This document shows, piece after piece, positions 54,873-64,000 of a DNA stretch of 64,000 nucleotides; the stretch's first letter is position 1, and each line of letters begins with the position of its first letter. The notes below the pieces were generated by a model. The model searched no databases. It saw only the letters and a list, made by a program, of their open reading frames with translations, and was not told the origin of the DNA. The DNA lies in NCBI GenBank assembly GCA_006226495.1, contig SBGU01000025.1, forward strand, positions 1-64,000, written 5' to 3'. The position numbers and the translations under genes are program-made. Source of the DNA: Alphaproteobacteria bacterium (GTDB lineage Bacteria; Pseudomonadota; Alphaproteobacteria; Sphingomonadales; Kordiimonadaceae).

Positions 54873-55502
54873 ATGGAACCCGCTTCACTTGTGCATATCG
54901 TGGATGACGACGGCTCCCTGAGGGCTGCGCTCGACAGCCTGTTCCGGTCGGTCGGGCTTGATAGCCGCCAGTATGCGTCGGTGCAGGAATTCCTGTCTGC
55001 CGAGCGTCTGGACGTGCCGTCCTGTATCGTGCTTGATGTGCGTCTGCCGGGCATGAGCGGGCTTGACGCCCAGGGTCATCTGAAGGAACTGGGTATCCAT
55101 CTGCCTGTCGTGCTGATGACCGGACACGGCGACATCCCCATGTCGGTGCGCGGCATGAAAGCCGGGGCCGAGGATTTCCTGACCAAACCCTTCCGCGATC
55201 AGGACATGCTGGATGCCGTGCTGGCCGCGATCGAACGGCACAAGGCGGCGCGGCACGAAAACGCGCACCTGCATGACGTGGCCACGCGGTATGAGACCCT
55301 GTCCCCGCGCGAGCGGCAGGTGATGGCGCTGGTGGCGGAAGGCAAGATGAACAAGCAGATCGCCTGGGACCTGCAGCTCAGTGAAATCACGGTCAAAATC
55401 CACCGGGGTGCGGCCATGCGCAAGATGGATGCGCGGTCATTGGCGGAACTGGTGCGCATGGCCGACGCGCTGAATGTGGTGCCCGCGGCCCGCCAGGCCT
55501 GA
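54873..55502 (+). CDS. FixJ/NarL-type response regulator
   Basis: Regulator of 209 aa. The receiver has IVDDD (9-13), phospho-acceptor D55 in VLDVRLPGMSG, and K in FLTKPFRDQD; the LuxR-type HTH is at about 145-200 (LSPRERQVMALVAEGKMNKQIAWDL, then SEITVKIHRG). ATG 54873 has AGGAG just upstream. It is followed by a lone receiver and a soluble PAS kinase, forming a FixL/FixJ-like module. The divergent SDR-hydrolase operon is a candidate target. Confidence 0.93.
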   Translation: MEPASLVHIVDDDGSLRAALDSLFRSVGLDSRQYASVQEFLSAERLDVPSCIVLDVRLPGMSGLDAQGHLKELGIHLPVVLMTGHGDIPMSVRGMKAGAEDFLTKPFRDQDMLDAVLAAIERHKAARHENAHLHDVATRYETLSPRERQVMALVAEGKMNKQIAWDLQLSEITVKIHRGAAMRKMDARSLAELVRMADALNVVPAARQA

Positions 55503-55616
55503 GGCCGGCACTTAAACTTCAGTATAATAGGATGCTGACAGCATCTGTGGAATGAAGGAAACGGGGGGAACCGCGTGGGCCGGCATCACGCCCCACGCCT
55601 GTAAGGATAGATTATA

Positions 55617-55982
55617 GTGTCAGAACCTTGTATTTCGGTCATCGACGACGACGAATCCATGCGCAGTGCCATCCTCGGGCTTTTGCGCGCGGCGGGCTAT
55701 CAGGCCACCGGTTTCGGCTCGGCCGAAGACTTTCTTGCCGCGGACGACAGTGTCCGCTTTTCCTGTATCGTCTCCGATATCCAGATGCCGGGCATCAGCG
55801 GGCTTGAACTCAAGCGTACCCTGGCCGCCGACGGCTGCGATACTCCGGTTGTCCTGATTACCGCGCGCTCAGAGGCCGACCTCACTGACCGGGCACGTGA
55901 AAGCGGTGCCCTGTGCCTGCTGCGCAAACCGTTCGAGGCAGACAGCTTGCTGAACTGTATCGACAAGGCCCTGGCGGGGTAA
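55617..55982 (+). CDS. Stand-alone receiver-domain protein
   Basis: Single receiver of 121 aa with IDDDE (9-13), phospho-acceptor D54 in IVSDIQMPGISGLE, T/A switch in LITARSE and K in LLRKPFEAD; no output domain. It starts with GTG at 55617 after AAGGA. The 114 bp before it hold a TATAAT (55523-55528) but no good -35. Three bases separate it from the kinase, so they are cotranscribed. Such proteins act as phosphate sinks, relay elements or allosteric partners of kinases. Here it may compete with the FixJ-like regulator for the same kinase. Confidence 0.93.
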   Translation: MSEPCISVIDDDESMRSAILGLLRAAGYQATGFGSAEDFLAADDSVRFSCIVSDIQMPGISGLELKRTLAADGCDTPVVLITARSEADLTDRARESGALCLLRKPFEADSLLNCIDKALAG

Positions 55983-55985
55983 ATC

Positions 55986-57668
55986 ATGCAGGACGGCGCC
56001 ATATCGTTTCTGCCCGGCGAAAACGGCTGCTATAGTGCAGTGAAACCGTTTGCACGCGATGGGGGCACCGTGAACAGCCGGCATTTTGAAGACGATATTC
56101 TGGACCTCATGCACGAAAGCATTTTCACCCGTGCGCTGGACGGTCGCATCCTCAGTTGGAACAAGGCGTCGGAGCAGCTTTATGGCTGGCCCAAGGAAGC
56201 CGCACTGGGGCGGGATACCCATGAATTCCTGAATACGGAATGTGATGTCGGGCTGGATGCGGCGCAGAAAACCCTGTCGGACGCGGGCGCGTGGGAAGGC
56301 AGCCTCGCGCGGCAGACCGCCGAAGGGCTCGAGGTCGTGGTGGAAGCGCGCTGGTCCTATCTGCGCGACACAAACGGGGACCCTGTTGCCATTGCCGAGA
56401 CCGGGACCGACATCACCGAACGCCGGCGCACCGAAGAAGCCCTGCGGCTGAGCGAGCACCGGTACCACAATTTGTTCCAGGCCATGGCGGCTTCCTTCTG
56501 GGAGCTGGATTTTTCTGCCGTGGACGAGATTTTGCGCCGGGTTTACCGCGCGGGGAACACGGATTTCCCGCGTTATTTCAGGGATCATCCGGAAGTGATC
56601 CGCGAAATGATGCGGGCCACGCGGGTGGTGGATGTCAACGACGAAACCGTGAAACTGTTCGGACGCGACGGCAACAAGGAAGAATTGCTGCATAATGTCG
56701 ACCCGTTCTGGCCGCAGGAAAGCAACGGCGACTATATCGCCGGTGTGCTGTCGGCGGTGTCGGGCGCCAACAATTATTCGGTGGAAACCAAGCTGCGTGC
56801 CATCGACGGGCGTGTCTTCGATGCCCATTTCACGGCCTGTTACCCGCCCGACACCATGGGCAAGGGCACTTTGCTGATCGGGGTCATGGACCTGACGGCG
56901 CGCAACAATGCCTTCGCGGCCCTGGACCGCATGCGCGCGGACATGGCGCACGCGGCCCGGGTGTCGATGCTGGGGGAATTGGCGGCGTCCATCGCGCATG
57001 AGGTGAACCAGCCGCTGGCCGCCATTGCCACCAATGGTGCGGCCGGCCTGCGCTGGTTGAACCGGCCAGAGCCCAATCTTGAAGAAGTCCGCACCCTGAC
57101 GGATCATATTGTGTCCGATGCGCGCCGGGCGGCAGACATTGTGGCCCGCATCCGCGGCATGGCCAGCAGCCGGGCGCCCAAACCCGTGCCCCTCAGTCTG
57201 AATGATGTGGTAAGCGAAACGGCCCAGTTCCTGCGCCATGAAATCAAGGCGCACAAGGCGGAACTGAACCTGGCGCTGGCGCGTGGCCTGCCGATGGTGA
57301 TGGCGGACCGCACCCAGATGCAGCAGGTTGTGGTCAATCTGGCCATGAATGCGCTGCAGGCCCTGCCGCAAGGCCCCGGCAACAGCCGCCGTGTGAATAT
57401 CGGCACCGGCCTTCAGGGCGGCGAAGTTCTGCTGACGGTCGAAGACAGCGGCACAGGCATTGCCGATGCGCATCTCGACCATCTGTTCGACAGTTTCTTC
57501 AGTACCAAGGAACAGGGCATGGGGCTGGGTCTGCCGGTCAGCCGTTCGATCATCGAAAGTGCGGGCGGCCGCATACGGGCTGGGGCCGGCACGTCGCTGG
57601 GCGGCGCCTGTTTTTCCATTGTGTTGCCTGCGTTTGGCGCAGAGGCGGAAACCTGTCCTTTAGCCTGA
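55986..57668 (+). CDS. Soluble PAS sensor histidine kinase (FixL-like)
   Basis: Kinase of 560 aa with no TM segment, so it senses a cytosolic signal. PAS1 is at about 35-150 (ESIFTRALDGRILSWNKASEQLYGW through DITERRRTEEAL) and a second PAS-like region at about 160-310. HisKA of the FixL/DctB type has phospho-acceptor H338 in IAHEVNQPLAAIATNG. The ATPase domain has NLAMNALQAL, DSGTGI and GMGLGLPVSRSI. PAS1 has no obvious haem-ligand His, so oxygen sensing as in FixL is not supported. It probably phosphorylates the two upstream receivers. Confidence 0.92.
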   Translation: MQDGAISFLPGENGCYSAVKPFARDGGTVNSRHFEDDILDLMHESIFTRALDGRILSWNKASEQLYGWPKEAALGRDTHEFLNTECDVGLDAAQKTLSDAGAWEGSLARQTAEGLEVVVEARWSYLRDTNGDPVAIAETGTDITERRRTEEALRLSEHRYHNLFQAMAASFWELDFSAVDEILRRVYRAGNTDFPRYFRDHPEVIREMMRATRVVDVNDETVKLFGRDGNKEELLHNVDPFWPQESNGDYIAGVLSAVSGANNYSVETKLRAIDGRVFDAHFTACYPPDTMGKGTLLIGVMDLTARNNAFAALDRMRADMAHAARVSMLGELAASIAHEVNQPLAAIATNGAAGLRWLNRPEPNLEEVRTLTDHIVSDARRAADIVARIRGMASSRAPKPVPLSLNDVVSETAQFLRHEIKAHKAELNLALARGLPMVMADRTQMQQVVVNLAMNALQALPQGPGNSRRVNIGTGLQGGEVLLTVEDSGTGIADAHLDHLFDSFFSTKEQGMGLGLPVSRSIIESAGGRIRAGAGTSLGGACFSIVLPAFGAEAETCPLA

Positions 57669-57743
57669 AGGCGCCAGAAACCATGGTTTTTTGGTTCTTT
57701 GGAATGAGTTTTCAGGAAGCACATCACATTTCACGGCGCGCCG

Positions 57744-57773
57744 TTGACATTGGTTTTTGTAACCGGTTACATT
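57744..57773 (+). promoter_or_regulatory. Promoter with embedded LacI-type operator (GMC operon)
   Basis: -35 TTGACA (57744-57749), 18-bp spacer, -10 TACATT (57768-57773). The perfect palindrome TGTAACCGGTTACA (57758-57771) fills the end of the spacer and overlaps the -10 box, as expected for repression by a LacI/GalR-family dimer. The GMC start codon follows about 50 bp later. The same operator occurs at 63011-63024. Confidence 0.8.
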
Positions 57774-57825
57774 TCTTCCCGGATGCCGGGTCAGGCCGGC
57801 AGGATGGGAAGGAAAGGGGGAGACG

Positions 57826-59541
57826 GTGAAACAAGCTGCACCGTATGACGTTGTTGTTGTCGGGTCCGGCGCCGGCGGCGGCATGAGCGCTTATGTGCTC
57901 GCAAAAAAAGGCCTCAAGGTTTTGATGCTCGAGGCCGGGCGCGACTATAAGCCCGAAGACGAAACGCCGATGTTCAATACGAACGATCAGGCACCCCTGC
58001 GCGGGGTTTCGACCCCCGACAAACCTTTCGGCTATTATGACGCCACGGTGGACGGTGGCTGGACCGTACCGGGCGAACCCTACACAACGGCGCCGGGCAG
58101 CGAAGAATTCATGTGGTGGCGTCCGCGCATGCTGGGTGGCCGCACCAACCACTGGGGCCGTATCTCGCTGCGGTTCGGGGAATATGATTTCAAACCCTAC
58201 AGCCGCGACGGCCTGGGGGTCGACTGGCCCATGACCTATGAGGAACTGGCGCCCTGGTACGACAAGACCGAAGCCTTGGTGGGTGTCACGGGGGGCGGCG
58301 AATATCATGGCGCCGGGCTTGAAAACACGCCAGACAGCCCGCCGGGTATTCTGCATGAAACACCGGCGCGCCGGCTGCATGAGATCATGATTGCGCGTGG
58401 TTTTGAAAGCATGGGTATTCCGGTGGCGCCCATGAGGGCCGCCATCATCCAGAAACCGATGAATGGCCGGGATGCGTGCTTCTATGCCACGTCCTGCGGG
58501 CGCGGCTGTTCGATCAAGGCCATGTTCCAAACGACGACGGTGCTGATCCCGCCGGCGCTTGAGACCGGCAACCTTGATATCATCACGGATGCCATGGTCT
58601 ACACGGTCGACATGGGCAAGGACGACCGCGCCAGTGGTGTCACCTACATCGACCGCAAAACCGGCGAGCATAAAACCATCAAGGCCAAGGCCGTGGTGCT
58701 GGCCGCCAGTGCCGCGGAAAGTGCGCGTATCCTGTTGAATTCCAAGACGGGGCGTTATACCGACGGCCTTGCGAACTCCTCCGGCACGGTCGGCAAATAC
58801 CTGATGGACACGGTGGGTGCCAGCACGTCCGGCCATATCCCGATGCTGGAGGGCATGCCGCCCCGGAACGATGACGGCATGTCCAACTCGCACATCTATG
58901 TGCCCTGGTGGGGCTATGGTGCCCAGGCGCGAAAGGAACTGCCGTTCCCGCGCGGGTACCATATCGAATTGGGCGGCGGCCAGCGCATGCCGGGTATGGG
59001 CATCGCGGGCCTCGCGGGTTACAGCAATGTCGCTTTCGGCAAGGGCTTGCGCGAGGAAATGCGCCGCTATTATGGCTCGGACATCTATTTTGCCGGCCGG
59101 GGCGAGATGATCCCGAACGAGGATTGTTATGCCGAACTTGATCCCGATATCAAGGACCGGTTCGGCATCCCGGTGCTCAGGTTCCACTGGAAATGGGCGG
59201 ATTACGAGATCGACCAGGCCACGCACATGCGCGAAACCTTCAACGAGATCATCGACCGCTTGGGCGGCACCGTCACCGGTGGCAAAAGCAAGGACGGCCG
59301 CGAGGCCATCGCCAAGGGCGGCGAGATCATCCATGAAGTGGGCTGTGCCCGCATGGGCGCCGATGCACGCACCAGCGTGGTCAACAAATGGGGCCAGTCC
59401 TGGGATGTGAAGAACCTGTTTGTGTTCGATGGCGCCGTGCTGCCCTCGAACCCGGACAAGAACCCGACCCTCACGATCCTGGCGCTTGCCATGCGCAACG
59501 CCACCCATCTCGCCGACGAAGCCAGGAAGGGGAACCTGTGA
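57826..59541 (+). CDS. GMC-family FAD sugar dehydrogenase, large subunit (glycoside 3-dehydrogenase type)
   Basis: Flavoprotein of 571 aa. The FAD-binding GSGAGGG is at 13-19, with the acidic end LMLEAGRD; the GMC catalytic pair is likely H503 (IIHEVGCARMG) and N546 (NPTLTILALAM). It resembles the large subunits of gluconate-2-dehydrogenase and glucoside-3-dehydrogenase. It has no signal of its own and is expected to ride on the Tat-exported small subunit encoded next. The start is GTG 57826 with GGGGGAG upstream. Its stop overlaps the small-subunit start (TGATG). With the DUF1080 hydrolase nearby, oxidation of the C3 hydroxyl of a glycoside is the best guess. Confidence 0.9.
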   Translation: MKQAAPYDVVVVGSGAGGGMSAYVLAKKGLKVLMLEAGRDYKPEDETPMFNTNDQAPLRGVSTPDKPFGYYDATVDGGWTVPGEPYTTAPGSEEFMWWRPRMLGGRTNHWGRISLRFGEYDFKPYSRDGLGVDWPMTYEELAPWYDKTEALVGVTGGGEYHGAGLENTPDSPPGILHETPARRLHEIMIARGFESMGIPVAPMRAAIIQKPMNGRDACFYATSCGRGCSIKAMFQTTTVLIPPALETGNLDIITDAMVYTVDMGKDDRASGVTYIDRKTGEHKTIKAKAVVLAASAAESARILLNSKTGRYTDGLANSSGTVGKYLMDTVGASTSGHIPMLEGMPPRNDDGMSNSHIYVPWWGYGAQARKELPFPRGYHIELGGGQRMPGMGIAGLAGYSNVAFGKGLREEMRRYYGSDIYFAGRGEMIPNEDCYAELDPDIKDRFGIPVLRFHWKWADYEIDQATHMRETFNEIIDRLGGTVTGGKSKDGREAIAKGGEIIHEVGCARMGADARTSVVNKWGQSWDVKNLFVFDGAVLPSNPDKNPTLTILALAMRNATHLADEARKGNL

Positions 59542-60173
59542 TGCAGCGTTATATCCCGAAAATCGACCGCCGGACCGCCATGAAATGGATGTCGGCGGCG
59601 GCCGCGACCATGCTGGCGGCGCCGAAGATGGTGCATGCCGCAACTTATGTAAAAACGCCAAAGGGTTACGGCACTGACCCGGACATGCTGAACCCCAGCG
59701 CGCCGTGGGACCGCATCATGACCGACCGGCAACTGCAGGTCACTGCGGTGATGACCGACATCATCCTGCCCGAAGAAGCGCCGCACCCGTCGCCCAGCCA
59801 GATCGGCGTGCCGGACTTCCTGAACGAATGGGTCTCGAGCCCCTACGAGCAGACGCAGGACGACAAGAAGGTCATCCTCTATGGCCTTGACTGGATTGAC
59901 GATGCCGCAAGCAAACGCTTTGGCGCCGGCTTCGTGGAATGCGGGGCTGACAACCAGTTGGCGCTGATGACCGAGATTGCGGAAGCCGACGACGACGTGC
60001 GCAAGGATTTCTTCCAGCGGTTCCGGTCCCTGACCCTAGGCGGTTATTACACTACCCCGGCGGGCTTCAAGGACATTGGCTATATCGGCAATGTGCCCCT
60101 GGAGCATTATCCCGGCGCGCCCAAGGAAATGGTTGCGGTGCTTGAAGAAAAAATGAAAGCGATAGGACTTTGA
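59541..60173 (+). CDS. Sugar dehydrogenase small subunit (gluconate 2-dehydrogenase subunit 3 family)
   Basis: Protein of 210 aa with a twin-arginine leader (IDRRTAMKW, cleavage near VHA-A, residue 32). The mature part (TDRQLQVTAVMTDIILPEEAPHPSPSQIGVPDFLNEW and the later RSLTLGGYYTTPAGFKDIGY) matches the gluconate_2-dh3 family. These subunits carry the FAD large subunit through the Tat system as a complex and help electron transfer. One-base overlap with the GMC gene shows coupled translation. No cytochrome subunit gene is seen in this operon, so the electron acceptor is open. Confidence 0.9.
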   Translation: MQRYIPKIDRRTAMKWMSAAAATMLAAPKMVHAATYVKTPKGYGTDPDMLNPSAPWDRIMTDRQLQVTAVMTDIILPEEAPHPSPSQIGVPDFLNEWVSSPYEQTQDDKKVILYGLDWIDDAASKRFGAGFVECGADNQLALMTEIAEADDDVRKDFFQRFRSLTLGGYYTTPAGFKDIGYIGNVPLEHYPGAPKEMVAVLEEKMKAIGL

Positions 60174-60174
60174 A

Positions 60175-60819
60175 ATGAAAGCACTATTTGTGGGCCTTTT
60201 GGCCCTGACGTCCACGAGTGTGTTGGCCGGCGATTGGCAGGATCTGGGCGCCGATGCCTGGCACAGCTATAATGGCACCGGCATTTCCGCAGGCTGGAAA
60301 GCTGAAGGCGACACACTTTCGGCGCTTGGCGAAGAAGGCGGCGACCTGGTTTCGAACGAGACCTACCGCAATTTTGAACTGGTGTTCGAATGGCAGATTT
60401 CGGAAGGCGGCAACAGCGGCGTGATGTTCCATGTGCTGGAAAAGCCCGAGTTGAAATATACCTTCCTGTCAGGGCCTGAGTACCAAGTCCTTGATAATAA
60501 AGGCAGAAGTGAGCCGCCGTTGGAGCAGGCCGGGGCGCTGTTCGCGCTTTATGCACCGTCGGCGGACTATACCAAGCCGGTGGGCGAATTCAATGAAGCC
60601 AAGATCGTGGTGAATGGCGGCCATGTCGAACATTGGCTGAATGGCCACAAGGTCGTGGAATATGATATGAATTCCAATGACTTCAAGGCAAAAGTAGCCG
60701 CGACCAAGTTCGGCAAATGGCCGACTTTTGCGTCAGGCGACGAAGGCCATATCGCGCTGCAGGACCATGGCAATCCGGTGACATTTCGCCATATCCGGGT
60801 CAAGCGATTGCCTGACTGA
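60175..60819 (+). CDS. DUF1080 (3-keto-disaccharide hydrolase) family protein
   Basis: Secreted protein of 214 aa with a Sec signal peptide (cleavage VLA-G, residue ~19). The concanavalin-like beta-sandwich shows the family stretches NFELVFEWQISEGGNSGVMFHV, SGPEYQVLDNKG, and LYAPSADYTKPVGEFNEAKIVVNGGHVEHWLNG. DUF1080 members have been shown to hydrolyse 3-keto-glycosides, and the GMC dehydrogenase pair one base upstream would supply that substrate. It probably acts in the periplasm. An AGGA site lies at the end of the previous gene. Confidence 0.9.
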   Translation: MKALFVGLLALTSTSVLAGDWQDLGADAWHSYNGTGISAGWKAEGDTLSALGEEGGDLVSNETYRNFELVFEWQISEGGNSGVMFHVLEKPELKYTFLSGPEYQVLDNKGRSEPPLEQAGALFALYAPSADYTKPVGEFNEAKIVVNGGHVEHWLNGHKVVEYDMNSNDFKAKVAATKFGKWPTFASGDEGHIALQDHGNPVTFRHIRVKRLPD

Positions 60820-60823
60820 AGCT

Positions 60824-60891
60824 GTTGCACGTGCAACAAAAGACCTGCGTCGGACCCTCCGGCGCGGGTTTTGTTTTGTTGCATATGCAAC
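60824..60891. terminator. Bidirectional terminator with flanking palindromes
   Basis: Between convergent genes. A central imperfect stem (GACCTGCGTCGG against CCGGCGCGGGT) is flanked by AAAA and TTTT runs. The outer ends are two self-palindromes, GTTGCACGTGCAAC (60824-60837) and GTTGCATATGCAAC (60878-60891), which also pair with each other. The whole 68 bp forms one nested inverted repeat. Confidence 0.75.
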
Positions 60892-60895
60892 AGAA

Positions 60896-61807
60896 CTAGA
60901 TGAACCGGGCCAGGTGCGCGCGGCTTTTCCTCAGCGCCTCTTTCCGCGTCTCAAGGCCGTGTTCGTAATTCTTGTCCTCGACCTCGATACAGAAAGCGCC
61001 ATCGAAACCGGATGCCTTGAGGGCGGCGACATATTCGGCCCAGTCGATGTCACCTTCGCCCGGAATGCAGGGGTCGTGATACTCGAGGGGGCAGGCCATG
61101 GTGCCGACATCATCGAGCCTATCATGGTCGACCCGCACATCCTTGGCATGGGCATGGAACAGCCGGTCGGCAAATTCGCTGAGCGGCTTCAGATGGTTCA
61201 TCTGCATCCAGATAAAGTGCGACGGATCGTAATTGAGGCCGAAATGTTTGGTCGGGAATTCCGCGAACATGCGGCGCCACAGGGCCGGGCTGCGCGCCAG
61301 GTTCTTGCCGGACGGCCATTCGTCCATGGTGAAATACATGGCGCAGTTCTCAATACCGATCTTCACACCCTTTTTTTCGGCGTAGGCCAGAAGGGGGCCC
61401 CAGGTTTCAACAAAACGCGGCCAGTTGGCATCGACACTTTTGGTCCAGTCGTTGCCGACGAAGGTATTGACGGTATCCAGGCCCAATAGTACGGCGGCGT
61501 CGATCAGGCGCCGGATGTGCGCGGTGGCAACCGCCGCTTCCTCAAGGTCCGGCGACAGCGGGTTGGGGTAATAGCCCAGCGCGCTGATCGCGACCCCTTT
61601 TTCCGCGCAGAAGGCGAGGGTGCGTTCGGCGTCCGCCTTGGTGAAGCCGGTTACGTCCAGGTGGGTGACACCGGCATATTTGCGGTCGCTTTCACCCTTT
61701 GGCCAGCACATGATTTCCACACAGTCGAAGCCTTCCTGTGCGGCGAAATCGATAACCTCCTCAAAGCCGAGGTCGGCGAGGATGGCGCTTTGGAATCCGA
61801 GTTTCAT
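60896..61807 (-). CDS. Xylose-isomerase-like TIM-barrel sugar isomerase/epimerase
   Basis: Protein of 303 aa in the AP-endonuclease-2-like TIM-barrel family. Metal ligands are likely E153 (IGIENCAMYF), D194 (LNYDPSHF), H220 (FHAHAKD) and E275 (CIEVEDKN). It is cytosolic. ATG 61807 overlaps the stop of the oxidoreductase gene (ATGA). Enzymes of this fold in keto-sugar pathways isomerise or cleave 3-keto-glycosides; here it sits beside the Gfo/Idh oxidoreductase and DUF1080 genes, which fits that role. Confidence 0.9.
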   Translation of the reverse strand: MKLGFQSAILADLGFEEVIDFAAQEGFDCVEIMCWPKGESDRKYAGVTHLDVTGFTKADAERTLAFCAEKGVAISALGYYPNPLSPDLEEAAVATAHIRRLIDAAVLLGLDTVNTFVGNDWTKSVDANWPRFVETWGPLLAYAEKKGVKIGIENCAMYFTMDEWPSGKNLARSPALWRRMFAEFPTKHFGLNYDPSHFIWMQMNHLKPLSEFADRLFHAHAKDVRVDHDRLDDVGTMACPLEYHDPCIPGEGDIDWAEYVAALKASGFDGAFCIEVEDKNYEHGLETRKEALRKSRAHLARFI

Positions 61808-62958
61808 TGGCTGTCTCCGGGTGTGATCCATTTTTCCTGTTGGGCGCTGGCGACAATGGCTTCGCAAAGCTGCACCTGCCGGTGGCCGTCCCGGAAGGTC
61901 GGGAAGCGGGGTTGGCCGGCGTCCGCACCGGCGGCGATATGGTCATAAAAGGCCCGGAAACATTGTTTGAAACTGTCCGGGTAGCCTTCGGCGTGCCCGC
62001 CGGGGTAGCTGGTGAAATCGGCTGCGGCCCCGGTCATGAAGGCCGGGTCCTTGAGCAGGATTTCATTGGGCCGGTCGCGGTGGCCGAGCCAGATTTCGTT
62101 CGGGCGTTCGCCGTCCCACGCCAACGCGCCTTTTTCGCCGGCGATTTCGTACAGGAGCGCATTCTTGCGGCCCGCGTTGACCTGTGAGACATGCAAACTG
62201 CCACCGGCGCCGCCTTCGAAACGCAGCATGATGCAGGCATAGTCTTCGGTGTCCACGGCGACCTCGTCAAAGGCCCCGGTATCCTTGCCGCCCGAAAAGG
62301 TGGTGCTGCCGCCTTTCGGGCGTTTCCTGGTGGTATGGAAAGTCTTCAGGTCCGCGAACACGGCTTCGATGCGAAGGCCGGTGACCGTTTCCATCATGTC
62401 CATCCAGTGGGTGCCGATGTCGCCCACGGCGCGCAGCTTGCCGCTTTCGGCGGCATTCAGGCGCCAGTTATAATCGGTGTCGTAGAGCAGCCAGTCCTGC
62501 ACATAGGACCCATTGATATGGAACAGGCGCCCGAGCCTGCCGCCCCGGCACATCTCGCCGGCCTGCAGGTTCAGGGGATAGAAACGCAGGTTGTAACAGA
62601 CACCCGCCGCAAGGCCGCTTTTGTCGGCCAAGGCAACCAGTTCATTGGTTTCCGCGGTCGACATGGCGAGCGGCTTTTCGCACATCACATGTTTGCCGGC
62701 CTGCAGCGCCCGTTTGGCATAGTCGAAATGCAGCACGTTGGGCACACACAGGTGCAGCACATGCACGGCATCGTCGGCCAGAACGTCGTCAAAGCTCGCA
62801 TAAGCGACGTCAAGCCCGAGTGCCGCGCGCGCCTGTTCCGATTTTGCCACTGAACTGCCCAGGATGCCGCGCACCGGGACACCGATGCGGCGCAGGGCCT
62901 CCGTATGGGTCGGCCCCATGAAACCTGTGCCGATAATGGCTGCTGAAATGCCCGACAT
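61804..62958 (-). CDS. Gfo/Idh/MocA-family sugar oxidoreductase
   Basis: NAD(P)-dependent oxidoreductase of 384 aa. The Rossmann motif IIGTGFMG is at 8-15, the conserved CEKPLAMS (EKP at 94-96) follows, and a family C-terminal domain has [11 protein letters not shown]. The ATG at 62958 has GGGGA upstream. An open frame continues to 63096, but that part overlaps the promoter and operator at 63009-63038 and so cannot be translated from this transcript. It would reduce the 3-keto group or oxidise the freed sugar in the cytosol. Coupled to the isomerase gene. Confidence 0.92.
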   Translation of the reverse strand: MSGISAAIIGTGFMGPTHTEALRRIGVPVRGILGSSVAKSEQARAALGLDVAYASFDDVLADDAVHVLHLCVPNVLHFDYAKRALQAGKHVMCEKPLAMSTAETNELVALADKSGLAAGVCYNLRFYPLNLQAGEMCRGGRLGRLFHINGSYVQDWLLYDTDYNWRLNAAESGKLRAVGDIGTHWMDMMETVTGLRIEAVFADLKTFHTTRKRPKGGSTTFSGGKDTGAFDEVAVDTEDYACIMLRFEGGAGGSLHVSQVNAGRKNALLYEIAGEKGALAWDGERPNEIWLGHRDRPNEILLKDPAFMTGAAADFTSYPGGHAEGYPDSFKQCFRAFYDHIAAGADAGQPRFPTFRDGHRQVQLCEAIVASAQQEKWITPGDSQ

Positions 62959-63008
62959 GCCCGTCCCCAATGCCGCTGAACCTTGGGCGCCCATGGGCGC
63001 CATTGCCT

Positions 63009-63038
63009 TATGTAACCGGTTACATTTCGGCTTGTCAA
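63009..63038 (-). promoter_or_regulatory. Promoter with embedded LacI-type operator (oxidoreductase operon)
   Basis: On the minus strand: -35 TTGACA (63033-63038), 18-bp spacer, -10 TACATA (63009-63014). Palindrome TGTAACCGGTTACA (63011-63024) is placed exactly as in the promoter at 57744-57773. It lies in the 167-bp gap to the divergent MFS gene and could also affect that gene. Confidence 0.8.
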
Positions 63039-63125
63039 GAAAGCGGAAACGCGGTAGCTCTGGATTGGGAGGGAACCCCTTTTCAGGGGTGCCCACTGTT
63101 GGCAGGATTTCCGGGGGAGGGGAAG

Positions 63126-64000
<875 letters not shown>

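Noticed and set aside
55986-57668. Kinase as a haem-based oxygen sensor like FixL
   Set aside because: The catalytic core is FixL-like, but PAS1 lacks an evident haem-coordinating His in the expected helix, so only a general PAS sensor is called.
62959-63096. N-terminal extension of the Gfo/Idh oxidoreductase
   Set aside because: It covers the mapped -35, operator and -10, so it would be upstream of the transcript start; the Rossmann motif begins properly after the ATG at 62958.

Overview
The window is about 60% GC, densely coded, and looks like the chromosome of an aerobic, oligotrophic alphaproteobacterium. The evidence is three TonB-dependent receptors each beside its own catabolic genes, TPR-sulfotransferase and TPR-OGT proteins, FixJ-like regulation and Tat-exported oxidoreductases. 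A Kordiimonadales or Sphingomonadales relative is my guess; no rRNA or marker gene settles it. I see no tRNA, rRNA, CRISPR array, IS element or prophage. Both ends cut through a gene.

Region 1 (1-16935), surface adhesin and sensory network. A two-partner-secretion pair (TpsB transporter; giant TpsA adhesin running off the left edge) is followed by two OmpR/TorR-like response regulators, a 7-TM hybrid kinase, an operon of outer-membrane barrel, periplasmic binding protein and sensor kinase, and another membrane kinase. Four intergenic regions here carry three consecutive 10-bp direct repeats of the type (T/G)ACAAANTTT. One faces tpsB and three face kinase or sensor transcription units. I infer one regulon that joins the kinases to the adhesin.

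Region 2 (16936-34964), uptake and regulation. It holds TonB receptor 1 with a TPR-sulfotransferase. TonB receptor 2 diverges from an HSL-type hydrolase and a beta-propeller amidohydrolase. A long minus-strand run follows: pirin, MocR-type regulator with a perfect palindrome at its promoter, PaiB-like protein, PepSY membrane protein, small membrane protein, AraC regulator and proC.

Region 3 (35062-41106) has an unrecognised three-gene envelope cassette (three-TM protein, 611-aa helical protein, lipoprotein) and a TPR/O-GlcNAc-transferase-like enzyme.

Region 4 (41235-52744) is a two-sided catabolic locus. One side is a NylB-like serine hydrolase, POT transporter, LysR regulator and S58/NylC-type N-terminal-nucleophile hydrolase. 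The other is TonB receptor 3, a PaiB-like protein, an omega-aminotransferase and a semialdehyde dehydrogenase. The enzyme set parallels the published 6-aminohexanoate oligomer (nylon) route, so breakdown of an omega-amino-acid amide or unusual peptide is a reasonable hypothesis.

Region 5 (52804-64000) holds a Tat-exported peroxidase-like hydrolase with an SDR, a soluble FixJ / receiver-only / PAS-kinase module, and a glycoside 3-oxidation cluster. That cluster has a GMC dehydrogenase with small subunit, a DUF1080 keto-glycoside hydrolase, a TIM-barrel isomerase, a Gfo/Idh oxidoreductase and an MFS permease. Its two operons start from promoters of the same design (TTGACA, 18 bp, TACATW), each with an identical TGTAACCGGTTACA LacI-type operator between the boxes.
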